From NCBI GenBank assembly GCA_035048485.1, contig CM068584.1:59459739-59523738 (forward strand): 64,000 nt of DNA. The letters are read 5' to 3'. The notes under the pieces are model-generated. The model did not search any database. It saw only the letters and a list, made by a program, of their open reading frames with translations, and had not been told where the DNA came from. Source of the stretch: Pteria penguin (taxonomy: Eukaryota; Mollusca; Bivalvia; Pterioida; Pteriidae). Shown piece by piece: positions 32,376 to 44,585 of the stretch. Position 1 is the first letter of the stretch; each line of letters begins with the position of its first letter. The position numbers were made by a program, and so were the translations under genes.

Positions 32376-32873
32376 ATGTCTCGTTGCAAGTTATCGTTAG
32401 GAAATGAACGATTCGTACAGGTCTTGGAGTGGCAAGGAGAACTCATAGTAGATCCGAGAGAAAGGAACAATGATCGTCCCACTACGAAAAGCATCAGTCT
32501 TAATTTGATGCAGTACAAAAATTTAACGGCAGCCATCGAATTTAACATCGATCCCGTATACATGAAATCTTCGGAAGACGAGAATATCCATTTGGGCAGG
32601 AAAATCTTTGTAAAATGGAGCAGAGGAAATCCGTGTGTGGACATACGGAAATATTGGAAACCAGAGAATGCTCTAGACACTGTTCCCACCGAAAAGGGAC
32701 TCTTTCTCCGTCCCGTGGAATATACGCAATTTAAAGATCTGTTTGCGGAAATAGATAAAATCGTACCGGAATTGAGCGATGCGATCCCTTGCTTGGTACA
32801 AGACGATCACATGAATCAACTCGGCATGCTGAGATGTAAGAACTGCAATCCAGACCATTACACGGACTGGTAA
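32376..32873 (+). CDS. Protein with two tandem PC4-like (p15 coactivator) domains
   Basis: 165 residues from the ATG at 32376. Domain 1 (about 6-55) reads LSLGNERFVQVLEWQGELIV, then DPRER and SISLNLMQYKNL. Domain 2 (about 71-125) reads IHLGRKIFVKWSRGNPCVDI, then RKYW, EKGLFLRPVEYTQFKDLF and AEIDKIVPEL. The pattern LG..RfV.V....G...vDiRe....G..gisL...q...L matches PC4, a fold that binds single-stranded DNA as a dimer; here two copies in one chain could form a pseudo-dimer. A Cys pair (CKNC) ends the protein. It lies downstream of a Polinton-like polymerase, and a second PC4-like gene lies beside the other polymerase at 57458. The frame is intact. Function is inferred from domain pattern only. 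Confidence 0.65.
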   Translation: MSRCKLSLGNERFVQVLEWQGELIVDPRERNNDRPTTKSISLNLMQYKNLTAAIEFNIDPVYMKSSEDENIHLGRKIFVKWSRGNPCVDIRKYWKPENALDTVPTEKGLFLRPVEYTQFKDLFAEIDKIVPELSDAIPCLVQDDHMNQLGMLRCKNCNPDHYTDW

Positions 32874-33205
32874 GGGAACAGATCTTTTGTGCAAAAGAAC
32901 TTCTGTGTTAGGACTATATGAGGACCGAGATTCACGGTATATTTTGTTTTATATTGATGATGCATGCCATTCTATATTTATTGTGTTTTGTTTATGGCAT
33001 CTATTTCTTAAATTATATTCAATTATGTGTTTTTAAAAAAGAAATGTCAGAGGAAAAGAAAACAATTATTCTGAATTGAGATGATCATAGATATTAATGT
33101 TTCAAGTTTTTAAAAGTGGTATACCATTCATGATGCAGATCAAGTTTTCAAATTGTACAAGACGTGTTCGTTTTGAGTATTTGATCATCAAACCAAAACA
33201 CTATA

Positions 33206-33398
33206 CAATTGGGTGCAGTCCTAACCTTACATAAAGTGCACTTCAAGTTAACTTTATGACTGCTTTTCAAGTTTACTTGGCGACAACAGAGTAAACTTGA
33301 TTCCAAGTTAGTACTATACTCGATTCCAAGTTTACTCCAAGTGCACTTGAAGTTTAGTTTACTTTCTATATACATGTGCATTAACTATATTTTTCTAT

Positions 33399-33474
<76 letters not shown>

Positions 33475-34312
33475 CACTAAAAAGGCAATTGTAAAAAGGA
33501 AATTGTAACAACATTCACTATTCGTAAGTATCGGATCAGCCTCAATGAAGGTTAATGCAAATCGCTCGAGAAAAAGGGGTCAATATAAAAGCACAGGTAA
33601 GCGATACCGATACTAAAACAATTAAAAAATTGCCAAATTTTCGAAGCAATATGCTTCCTCTTTAGGACACACATACAAACACTTACATAAATATAAAGAC
33701 ACGAAAAGAAAGATAGAAAATATATACAAAGCATATATACTAGTCTAATAAAAACTGGTTTCTTGAATTGGCTACATAATGAGCGTTTCACTATGCGCTA
33801 TCTAATAGAAAATGAGCCAAACACAAGGTAACAGCTTGCTTACAGGTCAAGTGGCGCCCCCTAAAATGTATTTGCATTGACCTACTGGAGGTAATTAGAC
33901 TAGGTGAAAAGAAGTTATACAAAGAAGGACAAAGAAAATAAATAACAGAAATAAATGGGAGTGAAAAACAAATAAGTGATAAAATAAGTACCAATAAAAT
34001 TACAAAAAAAATACTGTCAAGACAAGTGGTAATATTGGATGACGAGTTACATGACTCGTATATATATATATATATAAAATATGCAATTGTACATAAGACA
34101 ATTATTTCTATCGTGTTATACGAAACTGGATTATTGTAATAGAGAAACGTGAAAAGTAAACTTGGTGTCATGTGATAGTAAACTTGAAGACAGAATTACT
34201 TTAAAGTAAACTTAATATCAAGTGCACTTGACTAAACTTTATGACTGGTATTCAGGACGAAAAACTAAACTTAAAGTGCACTTGAATGCAAGGCTAGGAC
34301 TGCACCCAACTG
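33206..34312. mobile_element. Mariner/Tc1-like non-autonomous element with TA duplication
   Basis: Left end CAATTGGGTGCAGTCCTAAC, right end inverted CAGTTGGGTGCAGTCCTAGC, flanked by TA on both sides. The inverted similarity extends inward over about 150 bp, through multiple copies of AAGTTTACT and AAGTGCACTT. An (AT)n tract at about 33402-33470 and a (TA) tract near 34060 lie inside. No transposase is visible. Confidence 0.75.
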
Positions 34313-34452
34313 TAAATGCAATTAATCATTTCTCGTCAAATACTCAGATTTGTAATATGGACACATTTAAACACAAATTTGTTTTTAAAAATGAAAAGAA
34401 TTTTTTTTTTATTTTTGTAAATCTTTTACAAATCACCATTCTTCCATTACAG

Positions 34453-35305
34453 GACAACATTCCGTGGGCAACGCCCACCAAATATTGTAAAGGCGTCATT
34501 TGAAGAAGCCAACATGCAGCATCAACTTGCGATGCTGCGTGTAGAAAACAAACTACAAGAGCTCGAGGAGCGAATAAAGCTCCCCCAGCAAGGACGGTTG
34601 ATCTTTAGACCAAAGGTAAGTCATTATACGATGTATCCTAGCATGTCAACTGATTGATCCTAACATGTCATCGGGCTGTTGTTCAATTGGGTTGAAAAGG
34701 GGTATTACTCGATTGATGATAGAAAATTTTATTGATAATTGGTTTGAAGCCGTTCACTGCATTTAGACATAATATTTTGAATAAAGATTACCTTGTTTGA
34801 AAGAGGAATGTTGACCTTCATTCTCGATTTAGTAACGTCTTTGTAACATGTTTTCGTGCTGTCGTGCTTTCTGTCTTCGTGTAAATTTCTTTTCACACCA
34901 TTTACAAGCGTATCTTTCCTGTTTATGTATAGATGCAGTGTGTTGGGATAGGCTACTTTATCTTGTAAATAAAACTCCGCAGATCTCGCATAGATGTCCC
35001 ATCTTGTCGACTTTCTTTGTTCGAATGAAGATTTTCTGTAATGTAGTTCTAATTATGTTCAATATCAGTGTCATAGCAACGCATTTCAAAACAATATTTA
35101 GACCAATCACCAAGCAGTTGTGCGTTATCACGACTCCATCTGGTACACACGGATTGGTTTCTTTTAATAGAAACACAAACCCGGATTTGAACGCTCTTTT
35201 ATCGAGGAGATAGGTCTATGTCATGTAAAATGTATACATGCGGGGGTCCAGACCCCTTGGTCGTCTATGCTGTAAATTGATGTCTTCTATTTACAGAAAA
35301 GCTGA
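34453..35305 (+). CDS. Small spliced gene, exon with coiled coil (upstream exon not identified)
   Basis: A clear acceptor (CCATTACAG) precedes the exon 34453-34615 and a donor (CCAAAG|GTAAGT) follows. It reads TTFRGQRPPNIVKASFEEAN, then a heptad-like MLRVENKLQELEERI. A final exon after TTTACAG at 35296 adds two codons and a stop, with AATAAA at 35357-35362. The 5' part of the gene is not found; it may have been separated by the mariner-like insertion, or belong to the Q-rich exon at 31505. The product is unknown. Confidence 0.45.
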
Positions 35306-35399
35306 AGAAGAAATGACGATGGGGAATGAGGATATATATTAATATGTTCATTCTGCAATAAATTGTTAAATCTTTGTAGTCTTATAGTTTATTGGTGGG

Positions 35400-37000
35400 T
35401 ATTTTCCCGCAACGTAAAATGTCCAGTGGTGTCAATGGAAACAAAGAGAGAGATGATGCTCGTATACAATAAAATAATATGTCCTTCGTGGAATACATAC
35501 CCAACAAAATATGACAAACTCGAGGAAGAAATAATAATATAGTTGTTTGTATGAAGAAAGACTCAGTCCGACGACAGTGTTATGATATACGAAAATAAAC
35601 GGTCTAGCTCGTAATGATTGGGTCTAAAATATAACGTATTCATCAATATATGTGTTTCCTTGTTAGAGATTTCAACAGGATGCCTTTGTATGAACATCGT
35701 AGGAGTTTATCACAGATATCTTATTCTATACCAACAAAGGTTTGGTATTTTCAACCTGATAATCAGTCATGCTGCTCTTATACAGTACATTGCTAGTAAA
35801 TTTGTTCACTCGAGCAATAAGACGTATGGAATATATGTTTAATTAAATAGAACAAACTGCTCGAGGCTTGTTACTAAAGTGTATGTGAATGAACTTATTT
35901 CATTGTGTCGAGTAAGGTTCTTGTAAACCCTTACAAAACGTAATTAAATCGGAAGGATTGCAAGTTATACGCTTCATTAAAGTAAAGACGTCCTTTTTTT
36001 TTTTTTTTCAATATGTACTTTCTTCAAACATCTTCATTCGAAAGACCTGTACACTGGATACATTCTATTACATCGATTTTAATACATTACGACACACCTG
36101 CCTTTGTCACCCCTTCTAGCTCACATTTAGCTCATTTACATCTCGTTTATGGATTTTTACAAAAGTATTACGAGTCTTAACGCACCTGTCGCAGTCGTAT
36201 TGCTAAAACATTGTCGATTTCTTTATATAAGTTAGTCTAGCCTGTCCATCAGTACCTTTCAAGTTCAGAAAAATTTAATTAAATTCCCCTTTCAATCTTA
36301 TATATTTATTACTGACAGTGTCCGCTTAAAGTCTTTCCCTTTCAGCTCAGAAATATTCACTTAATTTTTAAAACACTAGATTCTAATCTATATCTATGTA
36401 CCCTGGACCCAATCGAATATTTTAGAATAACACCTCCCCTTTTTTTCTCTCGAATATTCTTTGGGAACGCTTCATCTTTTCTTTATGTTACGTGACCTGT
36501 CAATCATCGTTTTGAATTCTGATTGGTTCATTAGCTTGGCACAAGTCTTTTTCAAGTAAGAGAAGGTAACTCTTGTATTTCAGGTTTCACGTATGATTGA
36601 TCCTTCTTTGTTCTATATAGCACAGAGTGCTGCACGCAGCACCCCGTTGATTATAAATCCTCACTCCCTACTACTACCATCACGTTGAATCTTAGTAACC
36701 AACGGCGTTAAAATGTCAAACTATCTCGTAGTTGACAAAAACATTATCAATCGTGATAAATTTAAAGTGATCTAATCGTAAGCAGACAGGACGACACCGC
36801 CCTGGATAAAGTTTTCCCTTTCCTGCATATCCCACGGATAGATAAAAATCTTTCCCCATGTCTAATTAACATAGTTGATTTGATTGGATATATCTTGATG
36901 ATATGGTCACTCTAGTTCGCAATCTTACTGTATTATATTACCTGCACTATCACCTTATTTAATATGCTTAATCGACAGGTGTTTCTGGAATTTCTATCGA
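35400..37000. other. Interval without recognised genes
   Basis: AT-rich single-copy-looking sequence with a T18 run near 35995. Nothing supported. Confidence 0.4.
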
Positions 37001-37039
37001 GAAACATGCTTTATAAGGTAAAACTACCGGTTTCTTACC

Positions 37040-37290
37040 TAATAAAGAGAGGGGTCGTAAGGGGAATTCAGTCATTAAAACATTATTGCAGTGGGTTATG
37101 TATACAGTAAATGTATATAGAGCACTCACATTCCTGATGAAATCTTTCAGCCATAATAATAATCGCAGTCTTTCCATTATTATAGTTACAATTTACGGGT
37201 TCGAAGATGTATTTTATTTTTACCTGTAAGTAGCCTTTGAACTCTAACCATAGCGACACCTGTAACACGTTTGCATCAACCCAAAGTACT
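37040..37290. repeat. Dispersed repeat, diverged copy 1
   Basis: AATAAAGAGAGG..C.TA.GGGAATTCAG and the following block resemble 63600-63870 in the same orientation, with many differences. The nature of the repeat is unknown. Confidence 0.45.
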
Positions 37291-37728
37291 GCAACGTGTA
37301 GGTTGTCTTTCATGGTTGATGTACGTGTCAACAATGATCTATGATAATGTATCGGAAAAGAAGATGGAAGTAAATAAGATGAATCATGACTAGGGTGTTC
37401 AAGGGGTTTTTGAAAATTGAATGGATTGCAATAAAGTTTGTTTTATCATAAACTGCTGGTTTTCCTGAGCATTTTGATACCTCATATGCGGTAATATCTT
37501 ATATAGTATGGGAGTTATGCCAATTTGAATATCGAGTTTTGTGTCGTTTTTCGGGAAAAGTATCAACATTATATTCATATCATATTATGGCACCATTTTA
37601 ACCCAAAATACAGCACTCTGAATATAGGTTTTAGGCTATAATTTCGTTATTTGATGTAATAATTGCATGAAATTTTCACCGAGAGAGGAGTATATCTCGA
37701 TGATGTCAACAATATTTGAAATTGTACA

Positions 37729-38434
37729 TTACCTGCAAAATTTTCTCGTTTCGACAGGTAGATACAGGTAATTTTTTAAGAAATTGTGAGAAAATCAATT
37801 GATTTCACAGATTAAGAGCATACAAATCTGATAAGATTATATTTTTCTCTGTAAAAAGTGATGATAGACATACTGCAAATGATATAAGCAGTTTGGGATT
37901 CCTTGATTACCTTTAATGTACTGACTCACCTGTACAGGTAAAAAAAGTAATTTATTTTATCGAAATCCACTAAACTATATTATCAGTACACAAATGGAAG
38001 TTCTTGGTGTCTTAATATAACATAAAGTCACTAGGTACATATTTGGTACCATTAGTTTAGGATTTCTTGATTACCTTTAATATGCTGACTCACCTGTGCA
38101 GGTAAACAGGTAATTAATTTGGTGAAGTTTAGGTAATCGGACAAACTGTTTGATTGTTTAAAAAGGAAGGAGAAAATTGTGCTAATGTATTAAGTCAATA
38201 AATTATTGCTGCTGTTGTAGTATAATACACTGACATATCCTCTTGAATAATTATTACAATTTTACTTAATCTCACCTGCACAGGTACATGCTTTACTTGA
38301 TATTGATCCTTCTTTCATTGTTAAAGTTCTAGTCATTATGACAATTTGAGCAAAATTGTTTGTATTTCAAATTCATCATCTATAAAATGCATGTTGGATA
38401 CCAAATATGTATAGTCTGATTACCTGTACATGTA
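37729..38434. repeat. Degenerate ~165-bp tandem repeat with ACCTGTACAGGT palindromes
   Basis: Palindromic cores of the form (C)ACCTG-TA/TG/CA-CAGGT(A) occur near 37927, 38091 and 38273. Related half or full sites lie near 37754 and 38421, at 148-182-bp spacing. Around two of them a ~45-bp block TTGATTACCTTTAATnTnCT is repeated. The array lies on the downstream side of the transposase-like gene at 38874-42265 and might be its subterminal binding sites. Confidence 0.65.
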
Positions 38435-38873
38435 AGTTAATTACCGGTAGTATACTTGAAATAAAGATCAAGATGCTATACAATTAATAATAGTAGAATA
38501 CATTGGAGTTATGATGATGTAAACTGCCTGTTAACATGTACCATGCAAATTTATGGGGGCCATTTCATCATGTTTGTAAGATAGGATACCTGGATAAGTA
38601 AGATGATTAATTAATGCTGTGTTGTTAATTGCATACATCATGATGGACACAATGTTTAGACAAATTAAAGCAATATAAATGACATAAGACTTAGAATTTC
38701 AATGGTGATTTATTCAATTGACAAGTATATGTATTGACAATATTGCTTGTGTCAATCAACCTATTACATATTTTTATGCAGGAATGTTACATGTATCAAT
38801 AATAACACACATGTACTGAATATATATAAGTCACATGCAGCTAAACATATGCATTGTACCGTAAACAACAAAA

Positions 38874-41800
38874 TTATTCAACTAACATTAAGTCTCCTTT
38901 TTTCAAATCGATAAGAAGCGGAAAAAACCATTCATCCTCAGGACTTTCATCATATGTCACATAATACTCTGTTTTCATTACATCTTCTTTCACACCTTTC
39001 ATCCTGCTCACTCTCGCACTAAACCAATCAATTACACCATTCTCTAGACATTTATGAATCACCTTTCTCCCAACTAGCAACTCTGGATTTTGAAGAAACA
39101 TTGGTAATTGCTCCTGGTTTTGTTTTATTTGTCGTTTTGTTCTTTCACTTTGTAACTTAGAAAATACTAATTTTTTCTTGGTATCCAAGGTCTCCTCAAT
39201 CTGTTCACTAGACTTATAAACCAACTTCCTCTGTGACTCATACTCACCTGGCACCTCAGATTCATTCAGACTCAATATTTCTTGTAAATTTGATTTCAGT
39301 TGTGAATTGGTGTACTTTACCTTCTTTGAGGATTCTTGAAATAGCTCTTTTGACCCTTTAGAATTAAGTACAGACTTATGAAATTTGATTTGGGCAATCA
39401 AAGCATCTCGTAGGATATTTTCTTTTGCTTTCTCAGTTTTGGCGTCATTACATACACTGCTGATATTTTCATTCAAATCATTGCTACTCCATAGTCCTCC
39501 ATATTTTGTTATTTCTCTACTTATATTGATCTTATCATTGATTTTTCTTTGCTCACTTTTTTTTTCTTTTTTCTCTTTCAGTTTTTTAGCAATTTGGTCT
39601 TGAATTTTTGCTTGTCTTATTTTGAATGTTTCCATGCACGAAGCCGCTCCTTTTTGGGCATGATTTAAAATTACCTTTTTTTCCTCTGCTGAGAGAGTAC
39701 CTAAGCACTCTGATGGTTTGTTCCGTGACCAAAGTAGAATAGACTCAATGGTTAGTGTTGAGGCTGCTGGTTTTGCCCTCAACATGTTGTCTAATATCTC
39801 TTTCACTAATGGTATTTGTTTTGGGAACATTTTTTGCCATTTCTTTTGGGGTGTCATTGGGGTTCCAATACTTACCTCCAGGCAGTTGGGTGACAGCCTG
39901 CCTTTCCAAAATAAGAAGGAGTTGTGCACTGAGTAGTTCTAGGGCTATTTGGGTATATGAATCCATTTCAGGGTCGTTTGAGTGTTGAAACAAAGATTGG
40001 TACAGATCATCCTCTTTTACAATGGAGGTTGTGTTGGGGAACATCCTGGAACCCGAAAGAGGTTCAAATCCATCATTTGTCCAGTGTTCTAAAACTTGTT
40101 TCATTTGAAGCAAATCGTTATTGATATCAAGAATCGAACCTTCGGCTTCGAGGATGTTCCACAAAGGGCCAGTTACCAACTTAATGAAAATCCCCATAGC
40201 TCTTGAGCCGGCTAAAAACACTTTCTCTTTTATATCGAAAATTATGGATTGAAGAACTTTATTTGGCTCTGGCCAATCTCTGAGCATGACTTGGATATCT
40301 TCCATGTGATAGTATACTGCGGCACAATCGTGAAATGAGATGTTGATTCTATGCCCACGGAATGTTATTAGGTGATTCTTTTTTGACTTACCTTTCAGGT
40401 ATATATCCCAAAAGGATGCAATACCTGCTTTATCAGAGCCCCTCCTGGTGAATGCTTTGGCTGCTGTACGGGCCAGTCGGAAAGTGCCACTTTCATCTAA
40501 GTCAAATGAGTGAGGATTCTTGCCCTCTGTGATAGAATCTTCAAACATTTTCATTGCTTTATTGGCTGCCTCTCCAAAATTGGCAATTAAATGCAATCTG
40601 CAGGCAAATTTGCCCATTTCTTGCAGATCTTTTTTCTCAGCGTCTGACAAATGATTGAAGTTTTCTATCACAGACGGCAAGATTTCTTTTCTAATTTCTT
40701 CAATATTTGCATTGAAAACGGCATTAGTGGCACATTGGTCGCTCATAAAACATTTCAAAGAGGCCATGAGTTTATTCCGTGTTTCTTCCGTATTCTCACC
40801 TTCTCTGTAAGCCTCTGCGAGATCTTGAATGCAGTTTGTGAAACATTCAGTGTATGAAGCTGCATCACCCCCACCAACCTGACTTAGTCCCATAGACAAA
40901 TTTCTGCCATCTTTTAATGTCACCTGAATTCCTTCGTAATGGTTGTGGTACTTGGTTGTGGCATCTTGGTGCAGAACGTTTCCTCTCATAGAGCTAGGAT
41001 CAAAGCCTTCAAGCATTGCTGTACTCACTTGTTTACATGCAACAAGCTTAGCTTCTGCCATAATCCGACTGCTTAACAAAGCTTTGCTAGGTATTTTTTT
41101 GCGGCAATTTTCCTGTCAATCTAGATAATACTGATGTAATCACTATTGGTATCTTATTTAGACTTACATTCCCAGCTGTCAACAACTCCATACAACATTC
41201 ACGCACTTCATTTGTGTACCTACCATTCTCAAAAGTTTTGATTTCGTCACCCTCTAAAAATGTAGTTAGATTCTCTAATTCAAGCACACGATTTCTCATT
41301 CTTTGCAATTCCTCGTACATTTCACCCGATTCATTCTCACATTCAGGCTGTTTGCTTTCATTCAAATAATCGATCTTACATTTTAACTTGTGTATTCTTT
41401 TCTGTAATGCTATTTTCTGCATTCTCATGTCATCCACCTTCTCTTTTTCCTTACACAGCTCATTCTTACTATTTTGTAAACTTTCATTCTCATTTTCACA
41501 TTCTTGTAACTTTCTTTCCAAAACTAGTATTTAAGCATCCCGCCTTTTGATTTTCTTTGTTACATTTCTTGACTTATATTTGGCTAATTTCTCCTGTGTT
41601 TGCCCTAATTTTAAAAGCATTTCGTTCATTTCCTTTGATTTATTGTCACACATTGTCTGCAACTGGTTATTTCGTTTTCTCATTTCATCCACAGTTATCT
41701 TTTTTTCCTGTACTCCTTGTTGGTATTCCTTGACCATTTCATTACATTTTGTCACAACCTCGACAAAACAACCCTCTAGCGTAGCATATTTATTTTCTAG

Positions 41801-42265
41801 GGATTCCAGATTTTCGGATGTTTCGTGAAGTTTTCTTTTTAAAATTCGGTTTTCGTGAAGAACTGTATTCGCTTTTGATATAATCTTTTGTGCGATTTCT
41901 TGTTTTTCTCTGTCAAGATGCGTGACTTCATTGTTTTCTTTTGTTTCAGTAGATATCGGAAATGCAAACATTTTGTTTAGATAGTTTTGAAGGTCTTTGC
42001 TTTTGTTTTTCTTTGACTTTTTGATTTTGTCGCACGTGAATTTGATTTTTCTTCTCAGACTGTCAATATGAACGCATTCCATTGTCATGTTTGTTGGTGA
42101 AATTTTCATCAAGTGTTCTGCACATTGCAGGCCTGAATTACAAAAATCTCTCATTTCTTTTACAAGACCAATGGGGATATCTGTCAAAGTCGGACATGTT
42201 GAATTTACAAGGCTTTGAGGGGTTATGTGTTCCCGCTCAGAAAATGGGCCTAAGCTGAAATCCAT
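38874..42265 (-). pseudogene. Coiled-coil / DDE-transposase-like / Tudor-like protein with three breaks
   Basis: One gene of about 1,130 codons, starting MDFSLGPFSEREHITPQSLV. Residues about 80-390 are a long charged coiled coil. The middle part has KIPSKALLSS, then HQDATTKYHNHYEGIQVTL, LSQVGGGDAASY and MSDQCATN, the pattern of a transposase-like family recurrent in marine invertebrates; the candidate acidic residues are the Asp of DATT and of SDQC. Near the C-terminus VPKTNTISERD and LRAKPAASTLTIESILLWS belong to the same family. The last 65 residues (LVGRKVIHKC ... YYVTYDESPEDEW ... LKKGDLMLVE) look like a Tudor/Agenet-type reader. Breaks: in-frame TAA at 41531-41533, a frameshift at the T7 run 41094-41100 (plus strand), and one near 39806. 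Element ends were not found. Confidence 0.65.
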
Positions 42266-42269
42266 GCTA

Positions 42270-43850
42270 AAAAAAAACCAAACAATAGATCTAGACTATC
42301 AAGTGAAAGAAAAAAAGTAAATATAAAATATTGAAAACTGATAAGAAGTTCAAGTTGCAAATTGATTCCAAGAATGCATGTAAGGCAAAGTAAATTTCAT
42401 CTAAGCACTCCCCCCCCCTTTTTTTTCCTATTTTCAAGGCCCAAGATCGGCAATAATCATATCTTAGCTTTTTTATAATCAATATGCAAAAGCTTAATCT
42501 AATAACATTTATCCTCTCTCCTATAATAATCAATGCATACTTATAATAATTCAATCCAAGCCTGAGGCTGTGTAACCTGAGACCCCCCCCCCCCTTTTTT
42601 TTTCACCCGTTCTCCCTTAATTAATTATTAATAATGACATTAATAATTTGTATTTCCATTTTAAAAAGACAATGATTATGTTTTCATTTCATAAGTTATT
42701 TATATTGAATACTAATTTGCTTTACCTGCAGTGGAAATTAAAGTTGATGCATCCGATAATCAGCGACAGAGCGACGTAATGCATTTCAAGCCATTTGCCG
42801 ATTTGGTAAAAAAGCGCGGGGGGTACCTATGGTTGAAGCAAAATCCGCGCAAACTGTGTATTAAAAATATTACAACAAATGCACAGACTGATAGATGAAT
42901 AATCACACTACAATTATTCATTCAGCCGATTTTCAAATTTTATTGATTTACATCCATAATGTACTGTTGAAATCTTTGTGAGCCGCTCAAAATCGACCTA
43001 AAGGTCACAGAGGACTCGGTGAAACTCCAATGGAATGCTACGTCATTCTACTTTTAGATAATGTAAAAATAACTAGCCAATCATACCTATGAACCAGCGG
43101 AATCACCGTTATTTGTTGACAACTGTGACGACACCGAGTCGTAAAAGCGGGCCGTCTGCACACGCGTAAACAGTAGACATGGCGACTCGCAGTTCGGCAA
43201 CTTCACCGGATATTCTCCACTCCCTAGCGATGTATATTCATAAAAGTAACACAAACATTTAGATACGTTCTTTATTGAAACATTCATGTCATTTATGTGA
43301 ACATTCAATTCATACTAAGAAGCGCACGACTGCGGGAATCTCGGATTACACACTACACTACGCCATGCGACCCGGTTTTCCCCATTGCATGATCACGTGA
43401 TTGAACACCCTACCTACACTTCCACGTAATCGTCTTTCAGAAGTCTGACACAAGCTTTAAAGGAAATACGAATAGCAAGAAAGGGGGGGGGGGAGAGTTC
43501 ACGATCCTATTATTAACTATTAGAGGGGTAACTGTCGAGGTATAACCTGACACCTATCAGGGGAGCTCCTTCTTTGGGGCATTTGAGCTCTCATTTACCA
43601 TTGAAGTCAAATGTGTTTTGACCAGAACGTTCTCTGCTGTGATACATACCTTAAATTTAAGGTAAGTTTAAGTTTATATTGACAAAGTATTACAATCCAT
43701 TCATGAGAGTAAAATGTTGAATCGAGGTTGTTTATTGCAAAGGGAGAGGGGATCTCGTACACAGATGACGGCAAGAATCACCACAGGCATAGAAAAAAAA
43801 TGTACTTTAAATTTTATCTTTGTGATTGCCTTTTCTTTTGGCGATTTAAG
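42270..43850. other. Interval upstream of the transposase-like gene
   Basis: Contains C-rich runs near 42410 and 42583 and a G12 run near 43480. No supported gene. It probably holds the promoter side of the minus-strand gene. Confidence 0.4.
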
Positions 43851-44085
43851 CCAGCGTGGCCTAGTGGTATGGCGCTGGACTCTTGATCATGAGACCGGGG
43901 TTCGAGTCCTGCTCTGGTCATGCCGGTGTTCTGTCTTTCGGATGAGACAGTAAAAACCGAGGCCCCGTGTCGTGGTATGCATGGCACGTTAAAGATTCCT
44001 TACTACCTCGGGTGGGTCCGTCGCAAAGGTCACAATTTGTATGCCCCGCATCAGGCAGATACCGTCAGTATTTACATGAAATATT
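43851..44085 (+). mobile_element. tRNA-derived SINE, copy 2
   Basis: Head GCGTGGCCTAGTGGTATGGCG and B box GGGGTTCGAGTCC, then the body CATGCCGGTGTTCTGTCTTT, GGCCCCGTGTCGTGG and TGCCCCGCATCAGGCAGAT. Very similar to the copy at 60943. Confidence 0.9.
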
Positions 44086-44262
44086 AGTAGTAATAGTATG
44101 CTGATACTGGAACAACATTGTAATAACAAGCTCCACCCATTTCCCTATATATTTCTATACAGATATTCTAATTAGATAGAAGGCGTTCATGCTTTAGTAT
44201 AGGAAGGATCAAACACATTATAATATTTAACCACACCTCTAGTTCTATATATTTCTGTACAG
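44086..44262 (+). repeat. Dispersed ~105-bp repeat units, left of the Harbinger element
   Basis: Units contain TATATTTCT.TACAGATAT and CTAATTAGAT, then AAGGCG.TCATG and CACATTATAATATT.AACCAC. The array continues at 52304-52480 on the other side of the Harbinger insertion and occurs inverted at 63258-63465. Confidence 0.7.
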
Positions 44263-44585
44263 GGCCCGGCGCCATAAACAAAAATAATTCTCAGACTAAA
44301 TTCTGTCTCAAGATTTAAGAATATTCTTAGCTGAGATTGAAAATTTTCTCAGCTGAGAATTTTCTTAAAACACGACGCCATAAAAGTATTTAAGAATTTT
44401 CTCAACTGAGACGCGTGAATTTGCTCGTGCTATTTTGAGAAGTGGAATATCCAGGGAATTCCCGGAACTCTTTTGTCTTAAAGGTAAGAAAAGTATTGTA
44501 AACATAAATAAACATATAAATAAACATTATCGTCTGCTTTTTTTTTTAAATTATATATGTAAATGTATTATTGGAATAAACAATT

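Noticed and set aside
38874..42265. The large minus-strand gene as the missing RAG1-like transposase
   Set aside because: Its motifs (DATT, SDQCATN, Tudor-like tail) do not follow the RAG1/Transib catalytic blocks, and it lies outside the element.
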